NCBI GenBank assembly: GCA_037349105.1
Contig: JAYJMM010000034.1
Coordinates: 2,728,001 to 2,792,000, forward strand
Direction: 5' to 3'
From: Limnomonas spitsbergensis
Lineage: Eukaryota; Chlorophyta; Chlorophyceae; Chlamydomonadales
DNA: 64,000 bases
The position numbers were made by a program, and so were the translations under genes. Shown here one piece after another: positions 54,700 to 64,000 of this stretch (its first letter is position 1; the number at the start of each line of letters is the position of its first letter). Below the pieces are notes generated by a model. It was not told the DNA's origin, searched no databases, and saw only the letters and a list, made by a program, of their open reading frames with translations.

Positions 54700-55313
54700 C
54701 TCAGTGTTACAACGAAATAGGAGGTTATACAATCTACTCTCCACCACTCCTCATAGTTCCTCCCGTGGGGCATATGATAGCGCGGGGCATATGACGGGCT
54801 CATGCAAGAACCAGGAGATGCAGAAAATGTACATAGCACGGTACCACCACACCGGCAGGATCCTCCTAAAAGCCATATCTAAAGGTGACATGGGCGGGAC
54901 CTGGTCATGGCCGACCTAGGCACAGCAGAAAACTGCGAAAAAGCCGGCGCCCCAGCAATAAGAGCAAACAGAGTTCCTCCATAACTCCTGAAAGTCACAA
55001 ACATGTCCAGGCAAGCCACTGGGAAAAAGAAATGCCAACCGGACATCATGCTGGTCCAGCATAAGGCCGATAAACCGACACCGTCATCTTCATCATAGAG
55101 TTTAAGTTCTGCCGGGACACACAACCAGATGCACAATTGGCCACATGCAAGGACCAACACACCGAACGCATACAAGAACTCATACAAAACGGCTTCTCAG
55201 AGGGTAACATCAAGCTCATCCCCATTCTCATAGGCACATCTGGCACAGTCTACAAGGAACTCACCCTGGCACAAATGCAAACACTAGGTCTCACACCGTA
55301 CCAAGCAAAATAA
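54700..55313 (+). pseudogene. LINE 3' end with restriction-like endonuclease domain (decayed)
   Basis: In plus frames: EMQKMYIARYHHTGRILLKA with an upstream Cys and paired His (zinc-finger-like), then DLVMADLGTAENCEKAGAPA, LLKVTNMSR and QPDIMLV. In the next frame come VIFIIEFKFCRDTQ, IKLIPILIGTSGTVYKELTL and a stop at 55311-55313. PD followed by ExK is the PD-(D/E)xK signature of site-specific LINE endonucleases. A one-base frame change between QPDIMLV and IIEFK, and earlier stops, make it inactive. Confidence 0.6.
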
Positions 55314-56431
55314 TGCGGACGCGAAATGCACATACAGGCCATCAAATATGCATAGCATAGTACAGACTAGGAGAATAATTGAACACTTCAGTGCAGAAGG
55401 CACCAATACATATATAACTAAAAACAGAAAACTTAAGCCACCATAGCCTAAATAGCTAGCCTCACTCTTGCTTGATGGTAACGGTGCGGATGTGGCTTCG
55501 GCCCCGAGCTGCGCTGTTCCCTTAACCCGCACGCCCCCAGGCGGGCGTAGTTTTCTTTCTTTCTTCTTTCTTCCTCCCGTCACCCCAGCCCAGGCATCGC
55601 TGACGAGTACCTGAACACCTGGCCAAACCCGACACCTTGACCCTGAGCCCCTCATCAGCTGCACCCTACTACCCTGGCCCTGGTAATATGGACGTGTATC
55701 TGGACAACTGGCTGACCTCCTTGAACCAGCGTGCAGGCGTCCAGCAGATGGAGACCATGTTTGCACATGGCGTACTCTTTGCATGCAAGGTGATGAAAGC
55801 GTCTTGAAAGGGGGGCAAGAGCATGGCACCCAGCGATCTAGACAGCTGTTAAGTGATGAGCAACCACTGCAGCTGGCAGCAGCAAGCCTGTTTACATGTT
55901 GCCCGTGCGCCGAGCCCTATTGAGCAATGCTGCGAGGTTTAACGTCACTGACCTGCTGCCCATGCTGCCCGCCATTGGCCGATATATTGTCGACTGGTCA
56001 CTAGAAAGGATTTCCACGTTGGCAAACCTCTTCTGACCTGACTCCGAATCAAAGAGTGCACCAGCCTCAAAATCCCCTGCATGGGGATCTAAAGAACTTG
56101 TACAGCATGCAAACCGGTTCCTGGTAAGGTACGCCAATGTCATGTCATGTTTCCGCTCATGCAGCCATGTTGGGCTGTGATGAAGTCTGGAATCATGCTT
56201 GACCCCTCTCGTGATTTCCAAAGCTGCACTGGCTTCTACCTATATGCAATAAGTTGTTATTTTGTTACTGCTAACACCAAAAGCAGGGTCCCCCTGACCA
56301 AAAGCCACCCAAGTGCTCTAGGCCCGGCCCCTGGGTCCCATACCTGTTGTGTGAAAATGGAAGTGTGAGTCGAGCCTAGAATGACAAGCTTTCACGCTCA
56401 CGCAGCCTCTGTCTAAAATCGACCAGAGTAA
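55314..56431. other. Spacer before the FAM32A homologue
   Basis: Contains a family A end (55901-55952, minus). Minus frame 55829-55284 is open for 181 codons without a recognisable domain and is not called. The last 300 bases before 56432 should hold the promoter of the next gene. Confidence 0.35.
55901..55952 (-). mobile_element. Family A end
   Basis: gcccgtgcgccgagccctat then tgagcaatgctgcgaggttt and aacgtcactgac. It is the most diverged copy. Confidence 0.45.
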
Positions 56432-57811
56432 ATGAGTTTTACGGGTGGGAAACTGAAATTGAAAGGGGGTGAAGGCTTGCCCGGGGTCAAAAAGAAGAAA
56501 AAGAAAGATGCAAGCAGCACCGCGATTGCTCTTGCTGGTTCCGAAGGCATCAACAACGAGGATACCGGGACCAAGGACGAAGCTGCGGAGGATCTTAAAC
56601 GAGCCCTGCATGGGTATGCACTAAAAGCGCTAGACGAAGGTGACGACAGACGCACTCCTGCCGAGAAGAAGTATGACGCGCGAATGAAGATGATGGAAGG
56701 GGAGCGATTGAAAAAGATGGCTACCAAGAGCCATAGGTGCGGTTGCAAGGCATGGTTTGAAGCTTCAAAAGCTCCCATGCACCTCGGGTTGCGCTAATCT
56801 TAGGTGTGCACCAGACCACCTGTGTGCCTTGTGTTGAGTTCATTTAGGTGCACATCAGACTGCCTCTGGCTGGCAGCGGGGTAGTCACAATTTGGCGGAC
56901 TGGGGACCAAACTTCGACCTGTTTAAGGCTGGTGGGCCAAGCAGTAGAGCTTGATTCACCAGACACCCGCGGCCTTTAGCCGTGATGTAGCCGAGCTGCA
57001 TCTGCATTCTGCAGCACTCTAACAGAAACCCTTGCGCCTTCCTGGGGTGCGTCAACGACCGCATGCTCCTTAGCCATCTGAGCCATGTCATGAGCGTCTC
57101 GAATTTGTGTGTCGCAGGGAGAAAATCAAGGACTTCAATGACCACCTGAATGGTCTCAGTGAGCATCACGACATCCCAAAGGTAAGACCAATTGTAGTCT
57201 TTATGTTACGTGGCTCTGCAGACGTCAGCTACAATCTGGCCTCCAGCCGGAAGCCTCATGTTAGTCATGTGTGGCCGGCCATGCTGCTTGGGCCTGCGGC
57301 TTAAGGTCTGAGACCAGGTTTGGCCTCAACTCTCAAGGTGGACTTAAATGCTGCCTGTTGATGGTGCCATACACCATCCAGTGTTCGATTTAGTGCGCTG
57401 CATGGTAGCTCACCTAGTGCAACGGCGGAACGGGTGGCTTCCTTAATCCACGCCCCAGGGCGTAACGTTTATTTATTTATAACTTAGTGCGCGCCATCCA
57501 AACTCATGCATGCTGCTGTGAAACCACCGCTGGGTTACTCGGTACCAAACCTTGATCGGCTTTCGGCTGGAGGTCCAAGCGTCAGGGCTATCTTTAGGCC
57601 CAACAGCCGCAGACCATACTGTAGCTGAGGAACCCTAAATTTAGCAAATGATGCGCCCGCATGACATCGGCATTTTAAGCGCCGAAAATTCCGCCTGTCC
57701 ATGCTTACGTGGTACCATGATGCGCTTTTCAACAGCGGTATGTTGTGACGATGGTGATGTGCTCTCCTTTGACATCTCAATCCGTGTCTCTTGTAGGTTG
57801 GCCCTGGATAA
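56432..57811 (+). CDS. FAM32A-like protein, 127 aa, three exons
   Basis: Exons: 56432-56736, 57118-57181, 57797-57811. Joined, they give 128 codons in frame. The protein has the family layout: an N-terminal GGKLKLKGG followed by a lysine run (GVKKKKKKD), a charged middle, DDRRTPAEKKYDARMKMMEG, then KSHREKIKDFNDHLNGLSEH and HDIPKVGPG at the C-terminus. FAM32A proteins (about 112 residues in humans) are small nuclear proteins. In human C-complex/P-complex spliceosomes FAM32A reaches the active site and aids 3' splice-site docking, with the C-terminal tail doing the contact. The last exon encodes only VGPG and stop, reached by a 615-nt intron; the ttgtag|gttggccctggataa reading restores the family tail, which supports it. 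Confidence 0.88.
56885..57005 (-). mobile_element. Family B repeat in FAM32A intron 1
   Basis: Reverse copy (actggggaccaaacttcgac ... gatgtagccgagctgcatct). Confidence 0.55.
57225..57340 (+). mobile_element. Family B repeat in FAM32A intron 2
   Basis: Forward copy (gtcagctacaatctggcctc ... gagaccaggtttggcctcaa). Confidence 0.55.
57525..57630 (-). mobile_element. Family B repeat in FAM32A intron 2
   Basis: Reverse copy (ggtaccaaaccttgatcggc ... catactgtagctgagg), inverted relative to the copy 200 bp upstream, so the pair could fold in the transcript. Confidence 0.5.
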
Positions 57812-58869
57812 TGAGCTGGGTTGCATGGCACTTCTTGCCGACTGTGATGCTCGACAGCGAGCCATGGAGAAATCATGTTCAAGGACACTGAGTGGCGCAG
57901 AGCTGGAAGCAGAGGTTCTTCTACGTCTGGGGGCCATCCCCTCTTTCGCGTTGGCCCTGCATCATGAGCTATTTTTGCCCACTACTTCCTGCCCACCATG
58001 CTGTTCGGCGTCAAAGCATGAAGATTTCACGTTCTAGGACGAGGCCGTGTAGAGCCGGAAGCTATTCGCTACCACTTATATACCTCTGTGGACATACTTG
58101 CCAACATGCCTCCTCCTTGTTGAGGATCCTGAGGCCATCCGTTCATTGCTTCCATTCAAATGTTGAAATATGCTGTGGCCACATGGAGGTTTTCTGACTG
58201 CGGCCTATATGGAAGTTCACTGATTGTAGCCACATGAGTCCATGACTGAGGTTTTCTACCTGCGGTCTCATGGCTGAAATCATCTGACCGCGGCCTCATG
58301 GAGATCTGTCTCTTGATACCCACAATTGCCACCTTCTTGACAAACCTGTCGAGGGTGTGTGACTGCATGCCATCACATAACTACTTATTAGCACCCATGT
58401 CATGTTTTGTAATTGGGGCTTTTCTTCAGCACTCTGGGATTCATTCCCACACCACAGATCTAGGGTTGTTTGTTGGTTGCTTGCTCAGGATGGTCACTGT
58501 TTTGTCGCTCGCTGTCCTAGTTTATTCATGCTCTAACTGGTTTGCAGTCACTTGTTCTATGCATAAATTGTGATGCTCCGCTGGACTGTAAAATCACATT
58601 TTTTGCACAAGCTGTTCAGCCTTAATTTTCAAACCCATGCTTCCATCCACCTTAAATGGTTTTCCGCTTGTCAATCAAGAGCCCTGGCCTGGCGGCCTTG
58701 ACAAATGTTCGATGTTTGGAACAGGCATGACATGGGGGCCCGACTACCTAAACCATGGCTGGCCGGGGGGGCTAACCCTTCACCCTGAAAGATCTGGGGG
58801 GCTCTTAACCTCGCTCTTAACCCTCGACCCTTACCAGCCTGGGGGCCCTAAGCCTGACAAGCCTGGGCA
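57812..58869. other. Unassigned sequence
   Basis: The first part should be the 3'UTR of the FAM32A homologue. Positions 58160-58300 carry 'tgcggcctcatgg' units (four imperfect copies). No other gene is supported. Confidence 0.35.
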
Positions 58870-59303
58870 AGCAAGATATGATATGACATGATATGGTGTT
58901 TTGACCATATCATATCTTGTAGCAACAAACTTATTCAGCCTAAAACTGCAGAATTGACAAAAGACAAGCCCATGCATAAGGCGGATGCATTGCCCTTGAC
59001 CCCATTCACAGACATACTGAAATGGCAGCATGCAGCATGCGAGTTGCCGCTCCCGCTAACCCCTACGGCCCAAGGGTCACCATGCGTCCATGCATCCACA
59101 GTTTTCATGGTTAATGCTTCATGTGTCGCAAAATTTTGCAACGACGTGGCCCAATCTGACGTAGAACGGTGGGCATGGCAGAAGAGCCCCATTCCTAACA
59201 CGTTACCAATTCACTATACCCATGCCCATGCATGGAGATGTGGATACAATATCATATCATATGTTACTGTATCATATCATATCGCTGAACGATATGATAT
59301 GAT
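58870..59303. repeat. atatgatatgat palindromes bounding a 430-bp segment
   Basis: 58872-58919 folds as caagatatgatatg / catatcatatcttg. 59250-59303 folds as tatcatatcatatcg / cgatatgatatgatg. The two ends are related to each other, which suggests a foldback insertion just upstream of the CTF18-like fragment. Confidence 0.55.
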
Positions 59304-59317
59304 GACCCCAAAGACTA

Positions 59318-59605
59318 AATCGTGCTACCTTGTGGGCAAGACGACGCCGACTCACGTGGTCGCCAAGCACTGCGGCTACCACCCGTACGAGATCAACGCG
59401 TCGGACGACCGCCTTACCGCTAACCCGGCGTTACGCATCAACAGGGCGGTGCATACGCAGTCGATGCTGATCGGTGGGCGGCCCATCTGCGTGATCGTGG
59501 ACGAGATCGACGGCGCCGCCGGCGGGGCCGAAGACGTGTCGGCCATCGCGGCGCTCATCCGCATCGCCAATGCGGGGACCGGGAAGGCGAAGGAAGGTGG
59601 GATAA
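59318..59605 (+). pseudogene. CTF18 AAA+ ATPase fragment
   Basis: The frame encodes VGKTTPTHVVAKHCGYHPYE then INASDDR, and INRAVHTQSMLIGGRPICVI then VDEIDGAAGG. This matches the Walker A tail, the INASDxR block and the Walker B (DEIDGA) of Ctf18, the large subunit of the alternative clamp loader for sister-chromatid cohesion. The P-loop lacks its usual GPPG lead-in, no acceptor AG lies close upstream, and no later CTF18 exons follow on this strand. It is flanked by foldback repeats. A true CTF18 3' exon lies 3.3 kb away on the other strand, so this is probably an inverted, decayed duplicate. Confidence 0.6.
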
Positions 59606-59906
59606 GGAGGGGCCTTGCGTACCTTAGCGTGAGCCGGGATCATCAAAGTTCAGCGAGGGATGAGACTGCTCGTGCAAAATTCTCTTGCTTGTTACAAAAG
59701 CGGGAAACTTGTGACTGTGATTTTCAAAACTCCGTTTGAAACCATCAAGGTACCAAACAATTCATGCATGCACCTTTTAATTTCCTCCAATGCAAACACG
59801 CAGCTACATCATGGGATCCCGGATGTCTGTAGATCTGTGCATGTGACTGTCCATGGTATCCGTGCATTGCTCACTGCTGATATGTACCAACGCACCCGAA
59901 TTGCAG

Positions 59907-60966
59907 GACCTCATCTTCGAGGATACCAAAGGGTCGCTGCGGGCTGGTTTTGATGTTGACGCCAGGAAGGAATGGCGCTTCAAGCTGGCACAGCCAGCAG
60001 AGGGAGCGGCTGTGCTCGAATGCCACTCCGAGCATGAGCAGCACCAGCCTGCGTCAGTTCAGCTGCAGCTTGAAGAAGCCACCATGCTGCCGGTCGTCCT
60101 CGTCGGGGGCCGCAATGTGACAGCTGCCATACAACGGAATTGGCTGCCCAAGCTGGGCGAGCCGGTCAGCTGTGCGAGTGACCTGCTGCACCTGCTGTGT
60201 GAGCTGGGGTTCAGCCGGCCATGCATCATGTTGCGCCACGATGTGTTCGGGCGGCTGCTGCAGGACATGCCTCTCAAGCAGGGTGAGGATTGCAATCCAC
60301 AGGTCTTGGCAGCAGTTCGCGTGACGGTGGATGCTCACTGCGGGCCGAGCTGCGCAGGGCTGGTACATGGCAGCAGCAAAGGCAATCGTTGCACGGACTG
60401 TTGCCGCACCGGGAACATCCTCCATGCCCTCAAGTGCCGCAGCAAGGGGCAAAAGCCTGGACCCGAGGTGCCTGTGGAGCGATTAACACACGCTGAAACT
60501 ACTGAGGCTCTGAGGGTGAGCTTGTGATATGAGAGGCACGTAGTGCTAGATGTATCTTCAATGGATCCATGCTTACTAGTACAGATCTATCTTCCATTGA
60601 TCCGTACTAGTCCTGCCTACCCCTGTCCTCGGGCAGCCTGTCGATCTGGCCCTGCCAGTCCTGCCCCCCATTCAGGCTGTTTCCGCCCTGGATCTGCCGC
60701 CTGCCGCCACTCCGATCCCATCTGCTAGCAAAGTCAAGCGGCGTGCAGAGGCCGGAGGGGAGGGCCCGGCCCCAAAGGCTAGGGTCAGGGATTGCGAGGA
60801 TGCCAAGGGGAAGCCCAAGGCAGATTGGCCGAGTGAGTGTGTTGGGTGGGCGACAGTAGCTGGAGACTGCCCTCACTGCTCAAAGTGTTGTGCACGCCTC
60901 AGCCTCAACACATGCAACCTGCATGCCAAGAAGCAAAAGCGAGGGATGCAACCGGTGCAGCCCTAG
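59907..60966 (+). CDS. Cysteine-rich protein of unknown function, 3' two exons
   Basis: Exons 59907-60515 and 60637-60966 join in phase 0 and end at TAG 60964-60966, giving 312 codons. The first follows ttgcag and so is internal; the start exon was not found. Residues from exon 1 are mixed alpha/beta (VVLVGGRNVTAAIQRNW, ASDLLHLLCELGFSRP) and end in a Cys/His cluster HCGPSCAGLV...RCTDCCRTG...KCRSKG. Exon 2 is Pro/Ala-rich with a basic patch (SKVKRRAEA) and ends in a second cluster CPHCSKCCARLSLNTCNLHA. Two CxxC-type clusters suggest zinc binding. The first cluster resembles Cys-rich modules of some transposon proteins (weak). I do not recognise the family. Confidence 0.55.
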
Positions 60967-62939
60967 GTGTCAATGGCGGCAGCCATAGCCCATGTGATTT
61001 TTACTGGAACTCAAGTACTGGTCAGGGGTACTGGTATTGGGATAAAGAGAGCTATAGAGAGAGATGTTTTTTTTCTTCACATGGGATTTTCCTTGCATGA
61101 AGGCCCATTACCGTAATGCATGTTACTGATACTTGATTTTTGAAAGAGAGAGGGAGCCAGGATAACTTCTTTGGTCTCCTCCGTTTGTTTTGCTTTGGGT
61201 TCTGTTGCCGCTTTTGCCTTGGTGGCTGCCACAGGGACAAATACGCCTCTGACTGTGCTAACTGCGAAGTCAACTGACAGGCCCGCTTGAGGACGCTGCC
61301 GCCCGCTACCACCTATCGCACTCTTACAATTTGATCGATTATGATACACGTTTCTAATGTTTTGAATTCCGAGAGCATAAAGTAGCAGGGGAAAAAGTTT
61401 CGCGGGCTGACGTCCCTAACACATGCCAGCTGTTCGTGAATCATCGATCACTCGCTTAACTGAGTTGGTAGAGCAAATACAATGGTATAATGTAAGGCTA
61501 CGAACAGGCAAACGTGGCCTCGAGGTCGTATGACAGCTTGGTTCGGACTCGCCATATCGAGGGCACCTAATCGACCTTGGCCTGGCTCTATACTGTCTCG
61601 AACAAGCTTGAAATAATATGTTTTTTCATTACCTAGCTTCAGAAAGAAAGAAAGAAAGAAAGAAAACGCCTGAGCGTGGCTTGAGGAATACGGGATTTTA
61701 AATGCCGTACACCGGATTCAAATTTGCAAACCACGCGCTTCGACAAAAATTCTCGCCCCGGAACCGCTGGTTGCCTCCCCCCCCCTGGGAGGTAGTACAT
61801 GGCATATTCGAGACTCATAGGCACAGGGTAGACCGGATGAGCAAGAAATGGGGTGGGAGCATGTAAGTGGCCGTGTATTCCGTGTCGACTACGGGGTGGA
61901 GAGGGGCTCTCAGAGTCTCTGATTGCAAGGTTGTGCAATGTGACATTTATTTGTTCTGAATTCACTACTACCGTAGTCACCATTCCGGCCGAACCCACAT
62001 AAGAGTTCGTGTGTTCGGTGTCATCGGTTGTGTACCGTCTCGTGTGCTTCTGCTAGGCCAATCACTGGATATCTTTGTTTTCATGTCCAGAATGTCCGCC
62101 ATGACAAATTGAAAATCTGACGTTGTCATGTCCTCAAACCAAAGTGCCTTGCACTGAACTATCAGTACCTCTCCCCCTGAAGTATGACATCATTTGTTTG
62201 ATTGGTACATGGGATTGCTCCTACCCTTCTGAGTATTTTGACAAGTCATGCACGATGCTAGTTCCCGGCATGGGCATTGATTTGGCATTTTGCTTAATAG
62301 CACTTTGGTTCCACGCATGAGGGTGTTGCATATTCATGTTCAGAAATCAAATGTTGGGTTAGAATCGGCAAATATCGGCTACCGATTAAGTGCATGCGGT
62401 CTTATGTACATCATACGGTTACGCGTACTACCAGTAGAGTTAGTGTTTGCCAAAACAGCATCTATACTACCGTATATGCTGTTTAATCTGATTGCCTCTC
62501 TGTGCCACTAAAATAAAAAAAAATGTTATGAAGCTCAGCATTTTACCTAGTTGACTTTCCACGCGTAAATCCCACAGGCAAACAAATTGTAGAATCTTCC
62601 AGGCACGTACCACCAATAAGGCACAAACCCACTCTTACGGTAGTTGATTGAGTGCACTCAACTTCAATAATCCAGACGTCTTTCTTAATAAAAACACGAG
62701 GGTCATGGGCAAAAACAGTCCCCTGTCCTTACAATATTGTCAGCCAACACATTTTGACAATCATCCCATCCTCGTGCCTCCGGAACCCCATGAAACCGCC
62801 AAGTCTTAGTCAAAAAGGATAAGTAGAAAGGTGGAATCCAATCAGCAGATCAACGCGCATCTCATACTATCATACAAGTTGCCCACGGGAGAATTTGCAG
62901 ACGAGTAAGAGTTCTCGAAATTAAGGAACTCATGGCATG
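60967..62939. other. Unassigned sequence
   Basis: Positions 61133-61330 encode on the minus strand a short Lys/Ala-rich frame of no known family. Between 61700 and 62939 I see no gene or clear repeat. It should include the 3' flanks of the two converging genes. Confidence 0.35.
61452..61665 (+). mobile_element. Possible tRNA-derived SINE
   Basis: gcttaactgagttggtagag fits the D-arm/A-box of a tRNA, and ggttcggactc (61540-61550) fits a B-box 85 bp later, but the T-arm does not pair. About 90 bp further on is a (gaaa)n tail (61640-61663). A tRNA-like head plus A-rich tail suggests a SINE copy; a functional tRNA is unlikely. Confidence 0.35.
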
Positions 62940-63187
62940 TCAAAGGATGTCCCTCATCAGCAATGGCTTCTTCACTGCGTTAGTATAACCCTCATTGAAG
63001 CGGTACAACACTTTAAATTGCTGTTGTTGTTGCGGCTGCTGCTCAGCAAGCACCGGCCCGCAGCCCTCCGCTGCCGGTGCACCGCCGCCTCCTTCCGGCG
63101 CGACCAGCGCAGCAACAGGCGCATGCTTGCTCCTGCTGTTGCGGTTGCGCAAAACGTCGAGCCAGTTCTGCTTAACCGGCTTCGGGG
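62940..63187 (-). CDS. CTF18 (alternative clamp-loader subunit), last coding exon
   Basis: The exon begins after CTCTGCAG (63190-63188) and ends at TGA 62942-62940, giving 81 residues. It carries VKQNWLDVLRNRNSRS, a Gly/Ala/Gln-rich linker, and the diagnostic C-terminus YRFNEGYTNAVKKPLLMRDI-L. That tail binds DNA polymerase epsilon and Ctf8/Dcc1 partners in yeast and human Ctf18 and is strongly conserved (FNEGxxNAV+R...RDLL). The rest of the gene must lie to the right of 63187, mostly beyond the window. Upstream exons within 63188-64000 were not resolved. Confidence 0.8.
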
Positions 63188-63937
63188 CTGCAGAGGGTAG
63201 GGGGTTGGGGGGGGGGCCAAAAAACAAGCGCAACATTCAGTCATCATGAAAATGAGCACATTGCCAGGAAACGGGCGGCTAGAGAACATTTTCTCAGACA
63301 ACCGACGTGGCCCGCTGTAGGAGCTAGGTCTAGTAGACCAGGAATAAGCGACATAGCACAAAGTGTGGGATTTGTGATGACACCTCAGGGCTGACATTGG
63401 GAGAGGAGGCTCAAGGTACAGGGTTTGGGGTTCAAACTAGGTGATGCTTGTATCAGGCTGGAGAGGGGCTTCAAGGTACGGGGGTACGGGGGTCAAAGTA
63501 GCTACCCGTAATTCACGTACCAGGTGGAAGGATGGGCCGGTGGGTAGGCTTGGCTTCCTTGTGCATAGGCTCGGCCTGCGCACGGGTTCCCGCAGCCGCC
63601 TGCCCTGTCCCCTCCGCCCTCGTTAGGCTAGGAGCTCCTTGATGTCGCATCTGGCAGGGGCAGCCAGGGCAATGGCACACATGGAGGTATGTCAGTGGAA
63701 GTATAAACTCTAAATGTGTAGTTGCACACCGGCCTGGAAATCGGTGCGATAGGTGTGATAGAGATACATGTCAGTGGAAGCATGAACACTCTAGTTGCAC
63801 ACCGGCCTGGAAATCGGTGCGATAGAGATACAGGTGGTCGCTTGAAACGGGGAATGAACTCTGGACTACGCAACGGTACATATTGATGCATTTCCTCATG
63901 TGCCTTCTCCCTTGACTTTCCTAGCTGACTTGATATT
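63188..63937. other. Probable CTF18 intron sequence with tandem duplications
   Basis: 63679-63835 holds an ~80-bp tandem duplication (gtcagtggaagyat, tgcacaccggcctggaaatc, ggtgcgatag). 63415-63505 has two ggcttcaaggtac...gggt-caaa units. I could not place another CTF18 exon. Confidence 0.4.
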
Positions 63938-63991
63938 TGCCGACGTGGCCGAGCTTCATTTCAACAGGACCCAGAGGTGTCACGTCATTAA
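63938..63991 (-). mobile_element. Family A end at the right edge
   Basis: tgccgacgtggccgagcttc then atttcaacaggacccagagg and tgtcacgtcatta. Its partner, if any, would lie to the left in forward orientation or it is solitary. Confidence 0.5.
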
Positions 63992-64000
63992 AATAGAGGC

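Noticed and set aside
61452..61560. Functional tRNA gene
   Set aside because: A-box fits, but the T-arm and acceptor stem do not pair.

Overview
The window is nuclear DNA of a eukaryote, most likely a green alga. The genes are split by many GT-AG introns. They include a plant-type GDP-mannose 3,5-epimerase and a gamma-tubulin complex protein closest in sequence feel to plant GCP4. A piece of plastid 23S rRNA sits in one intron, and CCCTAAA/TTTAGGG telomere-like motifs are scattered through introns. The size and repeat load recall prasinophyte genomes such as Cymbomonas, but the species is an inference that I cannot test here.

Layout. 1-5.7 kb: repeats and one partial F-box/leucine-rich-repeat gene (minus). 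5.76-8.35 kb: a complete five-exon gene (minus) for a 491-residue protein beginning Met-Gly-Cys-Gly-Ser-Ser. 9.9-11.8 kb: a decayed Ty3-like retroelement with gag, a methyltransferase-like NPPF domain and a protease. 13.2-13.5 kb: three consecutive hairpins. 14-18 kb: inverted-repeat elements and a 44-bp satellite. 18.2-20.2 kb: a 2-hydroxyacid dehydrogenase (3 exons, minus). 20.56-37.2 kb: GCP4 (15 exons, 637 residues), head to head with the dehydrogenase. 37.9-45.3 kb: RRP1 (7 exons, 604 residues). 46.6-49.0 kb: GME (8 exons, 383 residues, minus). 50-53.4 kb: a 66-bp satellite with inverted arms. 51.9-55.3 kb: LINE remnants. 56.4-57.8 kb: a FAM32A homologue (3 exons, 127 residues). 59.3-61 kb: a CTF18 AAA+ fragment and a cysteine-rich two-exon gene. 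62.9 kb to the right edge: the 3' exon of a CTF18 gene (minus).

The genes are unrelated housekeeping functions (microtubule nucleation, ribosome biogenesis, ascorbate and cell-wall sugar synthesis, sister-chromatid cohesion). They do not form a pathway. For six genes I reconstructed all coding exons, and in each the joined exons stay in frame from ATG to stop.

The most striking pattern is in the introns. In the dehydrogenase, GCP4 and RRP1 genes, and once in the 491-residue gene, most long introns carry tandem duplications that begin or end exactly at a splice site and usually include some exon bases. About twenty exon edges show this. At GCP4 exon 13 the decay runs from the live acceptor through four worn copies to a ten-copy 93-bp minisatellite. 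GME and FAM32A do not show it. Two dispersed repeat families also run through the window: one with terminal inverted repeats (12 ends) and one about 120 bp long that looks SINE-like (about 16 copies). All exon models were read by eye. Transcript data would settle them.
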